From JASJBU01 sp963797085 (GTDB lineage Bacteria > Pseudomonadota > Gammaproteobacteria > Chromatiales > Chromatiaceae), in NCBI GenBank assembly GCA_963797085.1, contig CAWCOA010000004.1:186001-250000 (forward strand): a DNA stretch of 64,000 nt, given 5' to 3'. Under the pieces are notes generated by a model. That model did no database searches. It worked only from the letters and a program-made list of their open reading frames with translations, and was not told the origin of the DNA. Positions 9,537-17,934 of the stretch are shown in pieces. Made by a program: the position numbers and the translations under genes. Within the stretch, counting starts at the first letter, position 1, and each line of letters starts with the position of its first letter.

Positions 9537-10471
9537 GGGAGACGCTCCGCCACTCGTAGCACGGCACTACGTGCGCGGGTATTTACGGCCAGTTCATGTT
9601 CATCTGCACGAATCGCCTTACCCACCAAGCGGAATTGCGGCTGTAACTGACTCTGGGTCACCGGTACGCCGGGGGGATATCTGTCACCTTTTGCCTGGTC
9701 TCGCATAAAACGCTTAACCAAACGATCCTCCAAGGAGTGAAAACTGATCACTGCCAGTCTTCCTCCCGCACAGAGAATTTCCGGTGTCTGCTCGAGGCAG
9801 CGCTGCAGTGCATCCAGTTCCCGGTTGATAAAAATACGAATAGCCTGAAAACAGCGGGTTGCCGGGTGTTTATCCTTTTCCCAGGACGCATTAGCCCGAA
9901 CAATTATTTCCGCCAATTCACGGGTAGTGCGAATAACCCGTTCTTGCCTTGCCTCAACTATGGCCCGGGCGATGCGCTTGGCGTGGCGCTCTTCGCCATA
10001 CCGCTTGAACACATCGGCCATCTCATCCACTTTGGCCCGGGCCAGCCATTCTGCAGCTGAATATCCAGTCTCCGGGTCCATACGCATGTCCAGAGGACCA
10101 TCCTGCTGGAAACTGAAACCCCGGTGTGCCTGATCAAGTTGTGGAGAAGAGACGCCCAGGTCGAGCAGAACGCCATCAACCCGGCCAATGACGTCTTCCT
10201 GTTCAGCCACCGCTGCCAACATCTCAAAGCTCTCCCGCACGATCTTGAATCGCGCATCTCCAGCAAATTCAGTTAATGCAAATGCGACGGCATCTGGGTC
10301 TTTATCAAGAGCGATGAGCCGTCCGTGCTCATTCAGCCTCTCCAGAATCAAACGGCTGTGACCACCGCGTCCAAAAGTACCATCCAGATAAATCCCAGCC
10401 GGCTTGACTGATAAAGCCTCTACCGACCGTTCCAAGAGGACCGGCCGGTGACTATTATTCTCTTCACCCAT
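9533..10471 (-). CDS. rsmH: RsmH (MraW), 16S rRNA C1402 N4-methyltransferase
   Basis: S-adenosylmethionine-dependent methyltransferase that modifies cytidine 1402 of 16S rRNA in the ribosomal P site. The 312-residue product has HRPVLLERSVEAL at the N-terminus, the SAM-binding loop YLDGTFGRGGHSRLIL, DGVLLDLGVSSPQLD, and the C-terminal AVISFHSLEDRLVKRF motif, all family signatures. Length is normal (~310). It abuts mraZ by one base and overlaps ftsL by 4 bases. Confidence 0.97.
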   Translation of the reverse strand: MGEENNSHRPVLLERSVEALSVKPAGIYLDGTFGRGGHSRLILERLNEHGRLIALDKDPDAVAFALTEFAGDARFKIVRESFEMLAAVAEQEDVIGRVDGVLLDLGVSSPQLDQAHRGFSFQQDGPLDMRMDPETGYSAAEWLARAKVDEMADVFKRYGEERHAKRIARAIVEARQERVIRTTRELAEIIVRANASWEKDKHPATRCFQAIRIFINRELDALQRCLEQTPEILCAGGRLAVISFHSLEDRLVKRFMRDQAKGDRYPPGVPVTQSQLQPQFRLVGKAIRADEHELAVNTRARSAVLRVAERLP

Positions 10472-10926
10472 CAGATTGACAGGGACTCTAATTCAGGCGG
10501 CAACTCCAGATCATCGAGATCCACATTCTCCAGCCAGTCATCTCGCTGTTTGTCCCATACATCCTCATTCCAGAGCTCAAAGCGTTCACCCTGACCGACC
10601 AGTGCAACCCTCTTCTCCAATCCGGCAAAGCTTCTCAAGGTGGGGGGGAGCAAGACCCGGCCTTGCCCATCCATCTCCACTTCATGCGCGTGTCCGATAT
10701 AGAGACGCTGTAGAATACGGGTTGCCTTATTAAATGAGGGTAAGGCTTTCAGTTTTTGCTCCATCTCAACCCAGACCGGCTCCGGGTAGATCAGGAGACA
10801 ACGATCCTTATCAACGGTAACCACCAATTGCGAGGCACAGGTCTCCACCAACCGTTCACGATACTTGGTCGGTATCGCAAAACGGCCTTTTGCATCCAAA
10901 TTGAGTGTGGAAACTCCACGAAACAA
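10471..10926 (-). CDS. mraZ: MraZ, transcriptional regulator of the dcw operon (TTG start)
   Basis: DNA-binding protein of the AbrB/SpoVT type that represses its own operon in other gammaproteobacteria. The 151-residue product contains the two duplicated halves (FRGVSTLNLDAKGRFAIPTK and, in the second half, EVEMDGQGRVLLPPTLR). The first half must start at TTG (10926) because an in-frame TAA lies only nine bases upstream; a G-rich Shine-Dalgarno stretch precedes it. MraZ is first in the dcw cluster, downstream of a promoter and repeat array described separately. Confidence 0.96.
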   Translation of the reverse strand: MFRGVSTLNLDAKGRFAIPTKYRERLVETCASQLVVTVDKDRCLLIYPEPVWVEMEQKLKALPSFNKATRILQRLYIGHAHEVEMDGQGRVLLPPTLRSFAGLEKRVALVGQGERFELWNEDVWDKQRDDWLENVDLDDLELPPELESLSI

Positions 10927-10963
10927 ATCCCCTTACCCCCTTCGAGTAATATTTCCCTTAAAA

Positions 10964-10987
10964 TCCACTTTTCTCCACTTTTCTCCA
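10964..10987 (-). promoter_or_regulatory. Probable MraZ operator, three TGGA repeats at 10-bp period
   Basis: On the minus strand, TGGA occurs at 10987-10984, 10977-10974 and 10967-10964, exactly 10 bp apart, with AGAAAA between the first two pairs. A further TGGG at 11007-11004 is in phase two periods upstream. In E. coli MraZ binds TGGG-type direct repeats spaced by one helical turn just upstream of mraZ, so this array is a likely autoregulatory site. The repeat spacing is seen directly; binding is inferred. Confidence 0.75.
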
Positions 10988-11016
10988 TATTAGGAGCCAA
11001 TTCCCCACTTTGTCAA
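10987..11016 (-). promoter_or_regulatory. Sigma70 promoter for the dcw operon
   Basis: On the minus strand a perfect -35 TTGACA (11016-11011) is followed after 18 bp by TAATAT (10992-10987). Transcription would start near 10980, giving a leader of about 55 nt before the mraZ TTG and placing the TGGA repeats over the start site, where a repressor would block initiation. Confidence 0.8.
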
Positions 11017-11183
11017 GAAAACAAACAGAAAAAATCTTTAAAGCTCAGTGGCTTACAAAGGGAATCTACAGCTGGGAAATTAGCGGTGCAAAGTCACGAA
11101 ATACAGAGAAATAACCTTTAAACCTAAAGTCATTTATCAAGAATGAGATGTAACTATAGTGAGGGGAAATAGGAAGTAAAAGA

Positions 11184-11552
11184 GGGAGCCGGCCTGTAAG
11201 CCGGGTTCTGTCATGGACAACCATTCATCTGGGATATGCGTCACCGCATACCTCAAGCAACCTACCCAGGAATAATGCGGGCCACACTTGTTACTCCGTG
11301 GAGTAACTATTCCTCTATTTGGTCTTGCTCCGGGTGGGGTTTACCCTGCCACATCTGTTACCAGAAGCGCGGTGCGCTCTTACCACACCATTTCACCCTT
11401 ACCGGTATCCGCATGGATACTTAGGCGGTATTTTTTCTGCGGCACTTTCCGTAGGTTTGCACCTCCCAGGCGTTACCTGGCACCCTGCCCTTTGGAGCCC
11501 GGACTTTCCTCCGCTTCATTTATATGAAACAGCGACTGTCCGGCCGACTCCC
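11184..11552 (-). ncRNA. rnpB: RNase P RNA (M1 RNA), bacterial type A
   Basis: Catalytic RNA of RNase P, which matures tRNA 5' ends. Read on the minus strand it contains the universal GAGGAAAGTCCGGGCTCC element near the 5' end, GGCAGGGTGCCAGGTAACG, GGTAAGGGTGAAA, GGTAAGAGCGCACC, ACCCGGAGCAAG, and the 3' ATGACAGAACCCGGCTTA. The first and last 11 bases pair to form P1 (GGGAGTCGGCC with GGCCGGCTCCC, one G-U), which fixes the ends within a few bases at about 369 nt. Position upstream of mraZ is also seen in pseudomonads. Confidence 0.97.
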
Positions 11553-11558
11553 AAGAGC

Positions 11559-11587
11559 AATGTATGCCTTTTGTACAGGCCAATCAA
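11559..11587 (-). promoter_or_regulatory. Probable rnpB promoter
   Basis: On the minus strand TTGATT (11587-11582) and TACATT (11564-11559) are separated by 17 bp, and the -10 lies about 7 nt before the predicted RNA 5' end at 11552. Each hexamer matches consensus at 4 of 6 positions, so strength is uncertain, but spacing and position fit. Confidence 0.55.
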
Positions 11588-11619
11588 TAACAATCTGGAT
11601 AATCCAATGGGTACTTAAA

Positions 11620-11962
11620 CCTTGAACCAATGTACGATTTGAAAGACTTGAGCCGCCAAATCGTGCAACTTTTTTGCCGGTGCTACTGGTCTCTGCAGCC
11701 ATTTTTGCACTGCACTTTGACAGCTCAGCCACACTTACGGAATTTCTTTGTATCTCTTCTGAGATCGCGCACTGCTCCTCTGCTGCACTTGCTATTCGTC
11801 ACAGCCAGTTCCAACGTCCTGATTCAATTGATTGATAGCATTTACTGTTTCGGTCACTACGCTTCTGCCCAATACAACAGCATGATCTGCATTTCAGTCA
11901 CGTTCTAATATGTTACTGTCATTGCAGTTGCCACATGCTCCATTGCCTCTTGTTGCATAACA
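11620..11962 (-). pseudogene. Decayed methyl-accepting chemotaxis receptor, C-terminal signalling-domain remnant
   Basis: No intact gene lies between rnpB and tRNA-Arg. Minus-strand translation shows pieces of a chemotaxis-receptor cytoplasmic domain in different frames: QEAMEHVATAMT near 11920-11960, SVVTETVNAINQLNQDV near 11835, and ASAAEEQCAISEEIQRN with the following AELSKCSAKMAAETS near 11690-11790. These match the order of MCP segments (…QVATAMNEM…, …ASAAEEQSAVTEEINRN…), but stop codons and frame changes separate them and the conserved hairpin-tip region appears to be missing. No sensor domain or start was found. A plus-strand reading frame over the same bases has no recognisable content. 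Confidence 0.72.
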
Positions 11963-12247
11963 GCCAAATGGAGCCACTAATTCGTTCAGTTAGTTATCTC
12001 CTAAGCTAGGCATTAGCTGACACATGGGGTACACAGAATAACTCTCTATCCTAGGGACTAAGCTGATGCTGGGCTTGAAGGGACTATCAATTTGAATGAC
12101 AAGTTAAAACTGCCAACTGGCATACATCTTCAATCTGATTACGACTATTAAAAAAATCTCGATACCATCGTCGTTTGAAGCTTCAAATAGCAATCCTTAC
12201 GAAGTACAGATTTCATGCTAGACCGTGTAGGCCTGTTGACAGGCTCT

Positions 12248-12256
12248 TGTTATAAT
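12248..12256 (+). promoter_or_regulatory. Extended -10 promoter of tRNA-Arg
   Basis: TGTTATAAT gives a perfect TATAAT at 12251-12256 with the extended-10 TG one base upstream. It is followed by a GC-rich discriminator (CTCTGGCCGCC), typical of stringently controlled stable-RNA promoters. A TTGACA at 12236-12241 is too close (9 bp) to act as the -35 for this -10. Confidence 0.65.
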
Positions 12257-12267
12257 CTCTGGCCGCC

Positions 12268-12344
12268 GCCCTCGTAGCTCAGCAGGATAGAGCAATCGCC
12301 TCCTAAGCGATAGGCCAGAGGTTCGAATCCTCTCGAGGGCGCCA
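12268..12344 (+). tRNA. tRNA-Arg, anticodon CCU (reads AGG), CCA encoded
   Basis: A 77-nt cloverleaf: acceptor GCCCTCG (12268-12274) pairs with CGAGGGC (12334-12340), then discriminator G and genomic CCA. The anticodon stem ATCGC/GCGAT encloses the loop CTCCTAA, so the anticodon is CCT; the T-arm has GTTCGAATCC. Decodes the rare arginine codon AGG. No integrase or direct repeat marks it as an attachment site. Confidence 0.96.
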
Positions 12345-12372
12345 ATCAACACATAACCTTGGATTCAGTCAG

Positions 12373-12858
12373 GTGCCGAGCCAAAAGCCCCGCCCCATAA
12401 GCTACAAAAGTTTTTTCCTCATACTCCTCATCACGTTCTGCCTTTTCACTTTCAATGCTAGCTGGGCCGCCTCTGTGACAGGCCAAGTTTTGGCGGTCGA
12501 AACGAGCGGCCAGATCTTACTCTCACTCACTTCTGGCGGACAAAGAAGGGTCCAACTAATGGGCATTACCCCTATTACTCAAGGGATTTCCATTGAAAGA
12601 ATTTCCAGAAGACACCTACATATGCTGCTTGCGGGAAAATTTATCTCCGTCTTCTACCGGACTCTATCTCCTAGCGGTGATGTTCTCGGTCAAGTATTTC
12701 ACGGCGGGACAGATATCAATCTGCGCATGATCGAGGCAGGTATGGCCCGTGTCAATTCAGAGGCAAGATTACCACCCGGAGTCCTACTTAAGTACCAGAA
12801 TGCCGAGCGGGTTGCTCAAGCCAGAAAGCAAGGTCTGTGGCAAAAAAGCATACACTAA
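12373..12858 (+). CDS. Secreted staphylococcal-nuclease-like (TNase fold) protein
   Basis: The 161-residue product has a hydrophobic signal segment at about residues 13-33 ending in a plausible ASWAA cleavage site. The rest resembles the thermonuclease OB-fold: GQVLAVETSGQILLSL, a strand with VQLMGI, SPSGDVLGQVFHGGTDINLRMIEAGMARVN and a C-terminal YQNAERVAQARKQGLW helix, the usual order in this family. The catalytic acid/Arg residues of true nucleases are not obvious, so it may be a non-enzymatic relative. It begins at GTG only 28 bp after the tRNA, so the exact start is uncertain. Confidence 0.7.
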   Translation: MPSQKPRPISYKSFFLILLITFCLFTFNASWAASVTGQVLAVETSGQILLSLTSGGQRRVQLMGITPITQGISIERISRRHLHMLLAGKFISVFYRTLSPSGDVLGQVFHGGTDINLRMIEAGMARVNSEARLPPGVLLKYQNAERVAQARKQGLWQKSIH

Positions 12859-13035
12859 AGATCTATTATAGCCTTCAAAACCACACTTCAGTTAAAACCA
12901 GATGCCTTGCTTAGGATGCAAAATCATAAACAACGCACAGTTTCATGAAAAAAACTAACAAAAAACCTTAACTTTTTTCGCTAACTAGCGATAATGTAAT
13001 TGTAGTTACAGCAAAGACAAAACATTATCTCGTCG

Positions 13036-13245
13036 GTGAAAAAAATGGAAAGAAAAAGCTTAAAGAGCTGTGAGAGTTGCTCCCACGAATTGATTCATGG
13101 TGTTGCCTGCGATTGGCAGCCGGAGAATTGTCGCTATCACAACATAAGCAAAAAAAGTGTTGCGTATGGCTCACACAAGCATGATGCATGGGCTGCTAAT
13201 GTGGCAGAAGAGAACGAATACGACGCAGTTAAAAGCTTCGGCTGA
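13036..13245 (+). CDS. Small cysteine-containing protein, unknown function
   Basis: A 69-residue frame with four cysteines and several histidines in the first half (CESCSHELIHGVAC, then CRYH), a spacing compatible with binding a metal ion. It may start at GTG 13036 or at the ATG three codons later. No membrane segment or signal peptide. Not recognised as a named family. A perfect hairpin lies 45 bp downstream. It could be a real small protein, but coding evidence is modest. Confidence 0.45.
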   Translation: MKKMERKSLKSCESCSHELIHGVACDWQPENCRYHNISKKSVAYGSHKHDAWAANVAEENEYDAVKSFG

Positions 13246-13290
13246 TTAAAGCACCAGTCGTACTGACACCACTGAAGGCAAACCTCCAGG

Positions 13291-13319
13291 ATTTAGCCAA
13301 GAAACAATCTTGGCTAAAT
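13291..13319 (+). terminator. Perfect 12-bp hairpin, possible terminator
   Basis: ATTTAGCCAAGA is followed after a 5-base AACAA loop by its exact reverse complement. No U-run follows on either strand, so it may act in termination with Rho or as an mRNA-stabilising stem rather than as a classical intrinsic terminator. Confidence 0.45.
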
Positions 13320-13429
13320 AGCAAGGTTGCAGCTGGAAATTTCCCCGGGTGAAGAAATGACATTCACTCCACCATCCGATTGGATGTAAACCTGGCTAGC
13401 ATATAGTACCTGATACGAGTAATTTCCCA

Positions 13430-13636
13430 TCAAGGCTTGATCTCGCGTCTCTTGATACATCTTAAATTCTCTTCCAGAGCATTCGCCAAAACCCCATAGA
13501 CTTTCACCTGAGCAAATTGGTAATAATTCGCAGGAGCCCCTACCAGTTCCAAACGTGCACAGAAATAGGCTATATCAGCCTCCAATGCTATTGGGTTTAG
13601 ATTGACGTGCAATGTATTCTTGGTCCGTTCTGTCAA
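13430..13636 (-). CDS. Hypothetical small protein
   Basis: A 68-residue frame beginning at TTG with no strong ribosome-binding site. It has an even mix of polar and hydrophobic residues (ALEADIAYFCARLELVGAP…), no signal peptide, no repeats and no recognised domain. It stands alone on the minus strand between a small plus-strand gene and sucA. It may be spurious. Confidence 0.35.
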   Translation of the reverse strand: MTERTKNTLHVNLNPIALEADIAYFCARLELVGAPANYYQFAQVKVYGVLANALEENLRCIKRREIKP

Positions 13637-13796
13637 ATTTCAATACCTGTTAGCTGATTAAACTGGTATAAACAGTTTTTCAAGGATAGTCAGAGCCAGA
13701 TGGGTAAAACCGTATTCCCATCCCTGTGCTAACATCCTATAACAATAGAATCAAAAACTATCATTTCAACATAACATAGCATTTACCTTTGAGACC

Positions 13797-16655
13797 ATGA
13801 GTGCTCAACTGGATCGCCTGACATCCTCCTCCGCCTTCACCGGTGGAAACGCCACCTTTCTGGAGGCACTTTTTGAGAAATACTTACAAGCCCCAGATAC
13901 GCTTCCATTGGAATGGCGCAGTCACTTCGACGAGTTGCCTGGTGATAAAACTCAAGACAAGCCCCATGCTCCGGTAGTTGAAAGATTTCAGCAGCTTACC
14001 AAAAATAAGGATGCACAGCCCATTGCTCCAGCAGTCTGTCCGTCACACTTAGCCATCGAACAACAGGTCGCTGTATTACAACTGATTAATGGCTATCGCT
14101 TTAGGGGTCATCAGAAAGCCAACCTTGACCCACTGAAACTCAGGGAGAAAGCACGAGTACCGGATCTGGATCTTGCATTCCATAAGCTTGATCATGTAGA
14201 TCAGCAAACCGTTTTTAACACGGGTTCACTCACCGGACCAGAGCGATTGTCTCTGCAAGAAATCTTGAAGCGCTTGGAAAAGGCTTATTGCGGCAAGATT
14301 GGCAGTGAGTATCTACATATCACCGATACGGTAGAGAAACGCTGGATCCAACAGCGAATTGAGGATCATGATGAAACTTCAGAATTCTCGAATGATAAAA
14401 AGCAATGGCTATTGAGCCTTTTAACTGCTGCCGAAGGCCTCGAGAAATATCTTCACTCCCGTTATGTCGGCCAGAAACGCTTTTCTCTGGAGGGCGGCGA
14501 AAGCCTGATCCCGCTGCTGGACGAACTCATTCAGTACAGTGGAGAAAACAATATAAATGAAGTAGTTATAGGCATGGCTCACCGGGGCCGATTGAATGTA
14601 CTGACCAATATCCTTGGTAAACCTCCTCAAGGAATCTTTGATGAATTCGAAGGCAGAGTTGAAGCCAGTCCCGAGCGTCTCGCAGGAGATGTAAAGTATC
14701 ACATGGGTTTCTCCACGGACATCGATACACCCGGTGGAATTGTACATATCGCTCTAGGTTTCAATCCGTCACATCTGGAAATCATCAATCCAGTCATTGA
14801 AGGATCTGTCCGTGCCCGGCAACGCCGCCGCTGCGATACGCAGGGCAAGCAGGTACTCCCTATTTTAATTCATGGGGATTCAGCATTCGCCGGACAGGGT
14901 GTCGTCATGGAGACCCTCAACCTGTCCCAGACACGAGGATACTCAACTGGTGGCACCGTCCACATCGTCATCAACAATCAGATCGGTTTCACCACCAGCA
15001 ATCCTCTGGACACACGATCCTCATACTACTGCACTGATGTAGCAAAGATGGTACAGATACCAATCTTTCACGTGAATGGGGATGATCCGGAGGCAGTATT
15101 GCGGATAACCCGGATAGCTTTGGAATTCCGCATTCAATTTCGTAAGGACGTGGTGATCGATATGGTCTGCTATCGGCGTCACGGACATAATGAGGCCGAT
15201 GAACCTGCTGTCACCCAACCTCAGATGTACAAAAAAATCCGTAGCCATCCTACCGTGCGAGCAATATATGCAGACAAACTTATTGCAGAATCGATAATTT
15301 CAGCGGAGATGGCCCAGGGAATGGTGGAGAATTACCGCAATTCCCTGGATGAAGGCCAGGTTGTATCGCGTCCCGTCATCTGTGCCTTGAGACATCCATA
15401 CGCTGTAGACTGGCGTAGTTTTAAACGCATCGAATGGAGCCAGCCTACAGACACCAGCCTCAACCAAGAAACATTCGATAATCTTTCACATTGCATGTTG
15501 CAACGACCCGACGGCATCGAACTTCACCCCAGAGTGGAAAAAATCTGGAAAGAGCGTGGGCGCATGGCCAGTGGTGATCAACTGATCGACTGGGGTTTTG
15601 CTGAAACCCTCGCTTATGCTTCTCTGGTGGTGGAGGGTTTCCCGGTCAGACTCTCCGGCCAGGATGCAGGACGTGGCACATTCTTCCATCGTCATGCGGT
15701 TTTACACAATCAATTGGACGGCAAACCCTATATTCCTTTACAACACCTAAAGGAAGGGCAGGCCGATTTTGTGGTGATCGATTCCCTTTTGTCTGAAGAA
15801 GCAGTATTGGGCTACGAATATGGGTACGCCACCGCAGAACCCAATGCCCTGACGTTATGGGAGGCTCAATTTGGCGACTTCGCAAACGGCGCCCAGGTGG
15901 TCATCGATCAGTTCATCACATCCGGAGGGGAAAAATGGGGACTGATGTGCGGCCTTGTCATGTTGCTCCCACATGGCTACGAGGGCCAGGGTGCCGAACA
16001 TTCATCCGCCCGTCTCGAACGTTTTCTACGACTCTGCGCCAACCACAATATTCAGGTCTGTTCTCCCACTACCCCGGCTCAAATCTTTCATCTGTTACGC
16101 CGCCAAATGCTGCGGCCTTTACGAATACCTCTGGTGGTCATGACGCCTAAAAGTCTGCTGCGCCATCGTTTGGCAACTTCTTCGAAGCAGCGTTTTCTTG
16201 AAGGCCAGTTTCAAACAGTGATCGATGAGTCCGACAGTCTTGATCCTGATCTTGTACAAAGACTGGTTATCTGCTCGGGTAAAGTCTATTACGAACTACT
16301 TGAGGCACGGCGCTCCAGGGGATTGACTGATACCGCCATCATTCGACTTGAACAACTTTATCCATTTCCCAAAGATGATTTTCACAGGATCATTAATCAA
16401 TACCCAAACGTCGAAGAATACATCTGGTGCCAGGAAGAACCTCAAAACCAGGGGGCCTGGGATCAGATCAAACATCGATTCCACGATCTGTTAGCGGGAG
16501 GGCGACTACTCAACTATGTTGGACGTTCCACTGCAGCAGCGCCGGCTGTAGGCTATCGACCTGTTCACCTGCAACAGCAGGAGACCCTGATCGATGAAGC
16601 ACTGACTGGTCATATTAATCCACGCATGAACCCCAGGAGCCTGTTAAGTCTATGA
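13797..16655 (+). CDS. sucA: 2-oxoglutarate dehydrogenase E1 component
   Basis: Thiamine-diphosphate enzyme that decarboxylates 2-oxoglutarate and passes the succinyl group to the E2 lipoyl domain in the TCA cycle. The 952-residue product (E. coli 933) has the short N-terminal E2-binding segment (GNATFLEALFEKYLQAP), YRFRGHQKANLDPL, the MAHRGRLNVLTNILGKP substrate loop, HGDSAFAGQGVV and the ThDP motif around VINNQIGFTTS, plus YRRHGHNEADEPA. The stop overlaps the sucB ATG by 4 bases. No frameshift is seen here, unlike the next two genes. Confidence 0.97.
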   Translation: MSAQLDRLTSSSAFTGGNATFLEALFEKYLQAPDTLPLEWRSHFDELPGDKTQDKPHAPVVERFQQLTKNKDAQPIAPAVCPSHLAIEQQVAVLQLINGYRFRGHQKANLDPLKLREKARVPDLDLAFHKLDHVDQQTVFNTGSLTGPERLSLQEILKRLEKAYCGKIGSEYLHITDTVEKRWIQQRIEDHDETSEFSNDKKQWLLSLLTAAEGLEKYLHSRYVGQKRFSLEGGESLIPLLDELIQYSGENNINEVVIGMAHRGRLNVLTNILGKPPQGIFDEFEGRVEASPERLAGDVKYHMGFSTDIDTPGGIVHIALGFNPSHLEIINPVIEGSVRARQRRRCDTQGKQVLPILIHGDSAFAGQGVVMETLNLSQTRGYSTGGTVHIVINNQIGFTTSNPLDTRSSYYCTDVAKMVQIPIFHVNGDDPEAVLRITRIALEFRIQFRKDVVIDMVCYRRHGHNEADEPAVTQPQMYKKIRSHPTVRAIYADKLIAESIISAEMAQGMVENYRNSLDEGQVVSRPVICALRHPYAVDWRSFKRIEWSQPTDTSLNQETFDNLSHCMLQRPDGIELHPRVEKIWKERGRMASGDQLIDWGFAETLAYASLVVEGFPVRLSGQDAGRGTFFHRHAVLHNQLDGKPYIPLQHLKEGQADFVVIDSLLSEEAVLGYEYGYATAEPNALTLWEAQFGDFANGAQVVIDQFITSGGEKWGLMCGLVMLLPHGYEGQGAEHSSARLERFLRLCANHNIQVCSPTTPAQIFHLLRRQMLRPLRIPLVVMTPKSLLRHRLATSSKQRFLEGQFQTVIDESDSLDPDLVQRLVICSGKVYYELLEARRSRGLTDTAIIRLEQLYPFPKDDFHRIINQYPNVEEYIWCQEEPQNQGAWDQIKHRFHDLLAGGRLLNYVGRSTAAAPAVGYRPVHLQQQETLIDEALTGHINPRMNPRSLLSL

Positions 16656-17840
16656 GTATCGAGCTACGCGTACCTCCGCTGCCGGAGTCGGTATCCGATG
16701 CCACCATCCTGAGTTGGCACAAACAACCGGGAGAAAGTGTCGGGCGTGATGAAAACCTGGTGGACCTGGAGACTGATAAAGTCGTGCTCGAGGTTCCAGC
16801 ACCAGAAGCCGGCATACTAAAAGAGACCCGTTTCAACGCGGGAGATACAGTTCAGGCTGAAGACATTCTGGCGGTCATTGACACGGAGTCCTCCAGTCCA
16901 ACTCCCACATCTCAACCCATTGCTAAGACTACAAGCGAGGAACTCCACTCTATCACCTTCAGTAAGGGTTCTTATCAGCGAAAATGAGTTAGATCCGACG
17001 CAGATTAAAGGCTCCGGGAAGCATGGCAGAATTCTCAAATCGGATGTGGAAGCTTTCCTCAAAACCCATCCAACAGCAAACACACCAGCTGAGCCCGAAC
17101 CAGTATCGACCAGTTCTCAAATAGCCGCTCAGAACAATTCTCGAGCCGAAGAGCGCGTCCCAATGACCCGCCTTCGGAGAAAGATCGCAGAACGGCTGGT
17201 GGAAGCACAACAAACTGCCGCCATTCTCACGACTTTCAATGAGGTGAACCTCAAAACCGTTGCAGACTTACGGTCAAAATATCGTGACAGCTTCGAAAGA
17301 CAACATGGTGTAAAACTCGGATTCATGTCCTTTTTTGTCAAGGCGACAACAGAAGCACTGAAACAGTTTCCCATCATTAATGCCTCAGTGGATGGCGAAG
17401 AGATCGTTTATCATGGCTTTTTTGACATTGGTATCGCTGTATCATCACCTCGAGGGCTGGTGGTCCCCATCTTACGGGATGCCGATCAGCTCAAATTCTC
17501 CCAAATAGAAAAAGCCATCCAGTCTTTTGGAACCAAGGCAAAAGAAGGAACCTTGAGCTATGAGGAACTGACTGGCGGAACTTTTTCCATTACCAATGGA
17601 GGTGTATTCGGCTCAATGCTCTCGACCCCCATACTCAATCCACCACAAAGCGCGATTCTTGGCATGCATGCCATTCAACAGAGGCCCGTCGTGGAAAATG
17701 GTGAGATCGTGATTCGACCCATGATGTACCTGGCTCTTTCTTACGACCACCGTATTATCGATGGCCGTGATGCGGTGCAGTTCCTGGTAAGTATCAAACA
17801 ACACCTGGAGGACCCGACGCGGCTGTTGCTGGAAGTCTGA
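16652..17840 (+). CDS. sucB: Dihydrolipoyl succinyltransferase E2 (frameshifted near 16940)
   Basis: E2 core of the 2-oxoglutarate dehydrogenase complex. The first frame, from 16652, holds the lipoyl domain with the lipoylation motif DLETDKVVLEV and stops at 16987. The second frame, readable from about 16940 to 17840, holds the peripheral-subunit-binding domain (LSPSVRVLISENELDPTQI, GKHGRILKSDVEAFL) and the acyltransferase domain ending in LSYDHRIIDGRDAV with the catalytic His and Asp. One extra base between about 16930 and 16950 accounts for the break; joined, the protein would be about 395 residues, near the E. coli length of 405. The start overlaps sucA by 4 bases. Confidence 0.93.
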
Positions 17841-17934
17841 CCAGGGGTACCTGATATCAGGATGCTCGTATTAAATAAAGACTGCATCAAACAATTCTTA
17901 CAAATGGCATAGATACATCGAACGCAGAGCCCAA

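Noticed and set aside
11630..11908. 92-codon plus-strand frame between rnpB and the tRNA
   Set aside because: It lies opposite the chemotaxis-receptor remnant, which explains the region better.
12236..12241. TTGACA as -35 of the tRNA promoter
   Set aside because: Only 9 bp from the -10; spacing is impossible, so the promoter is better read as extended -10.
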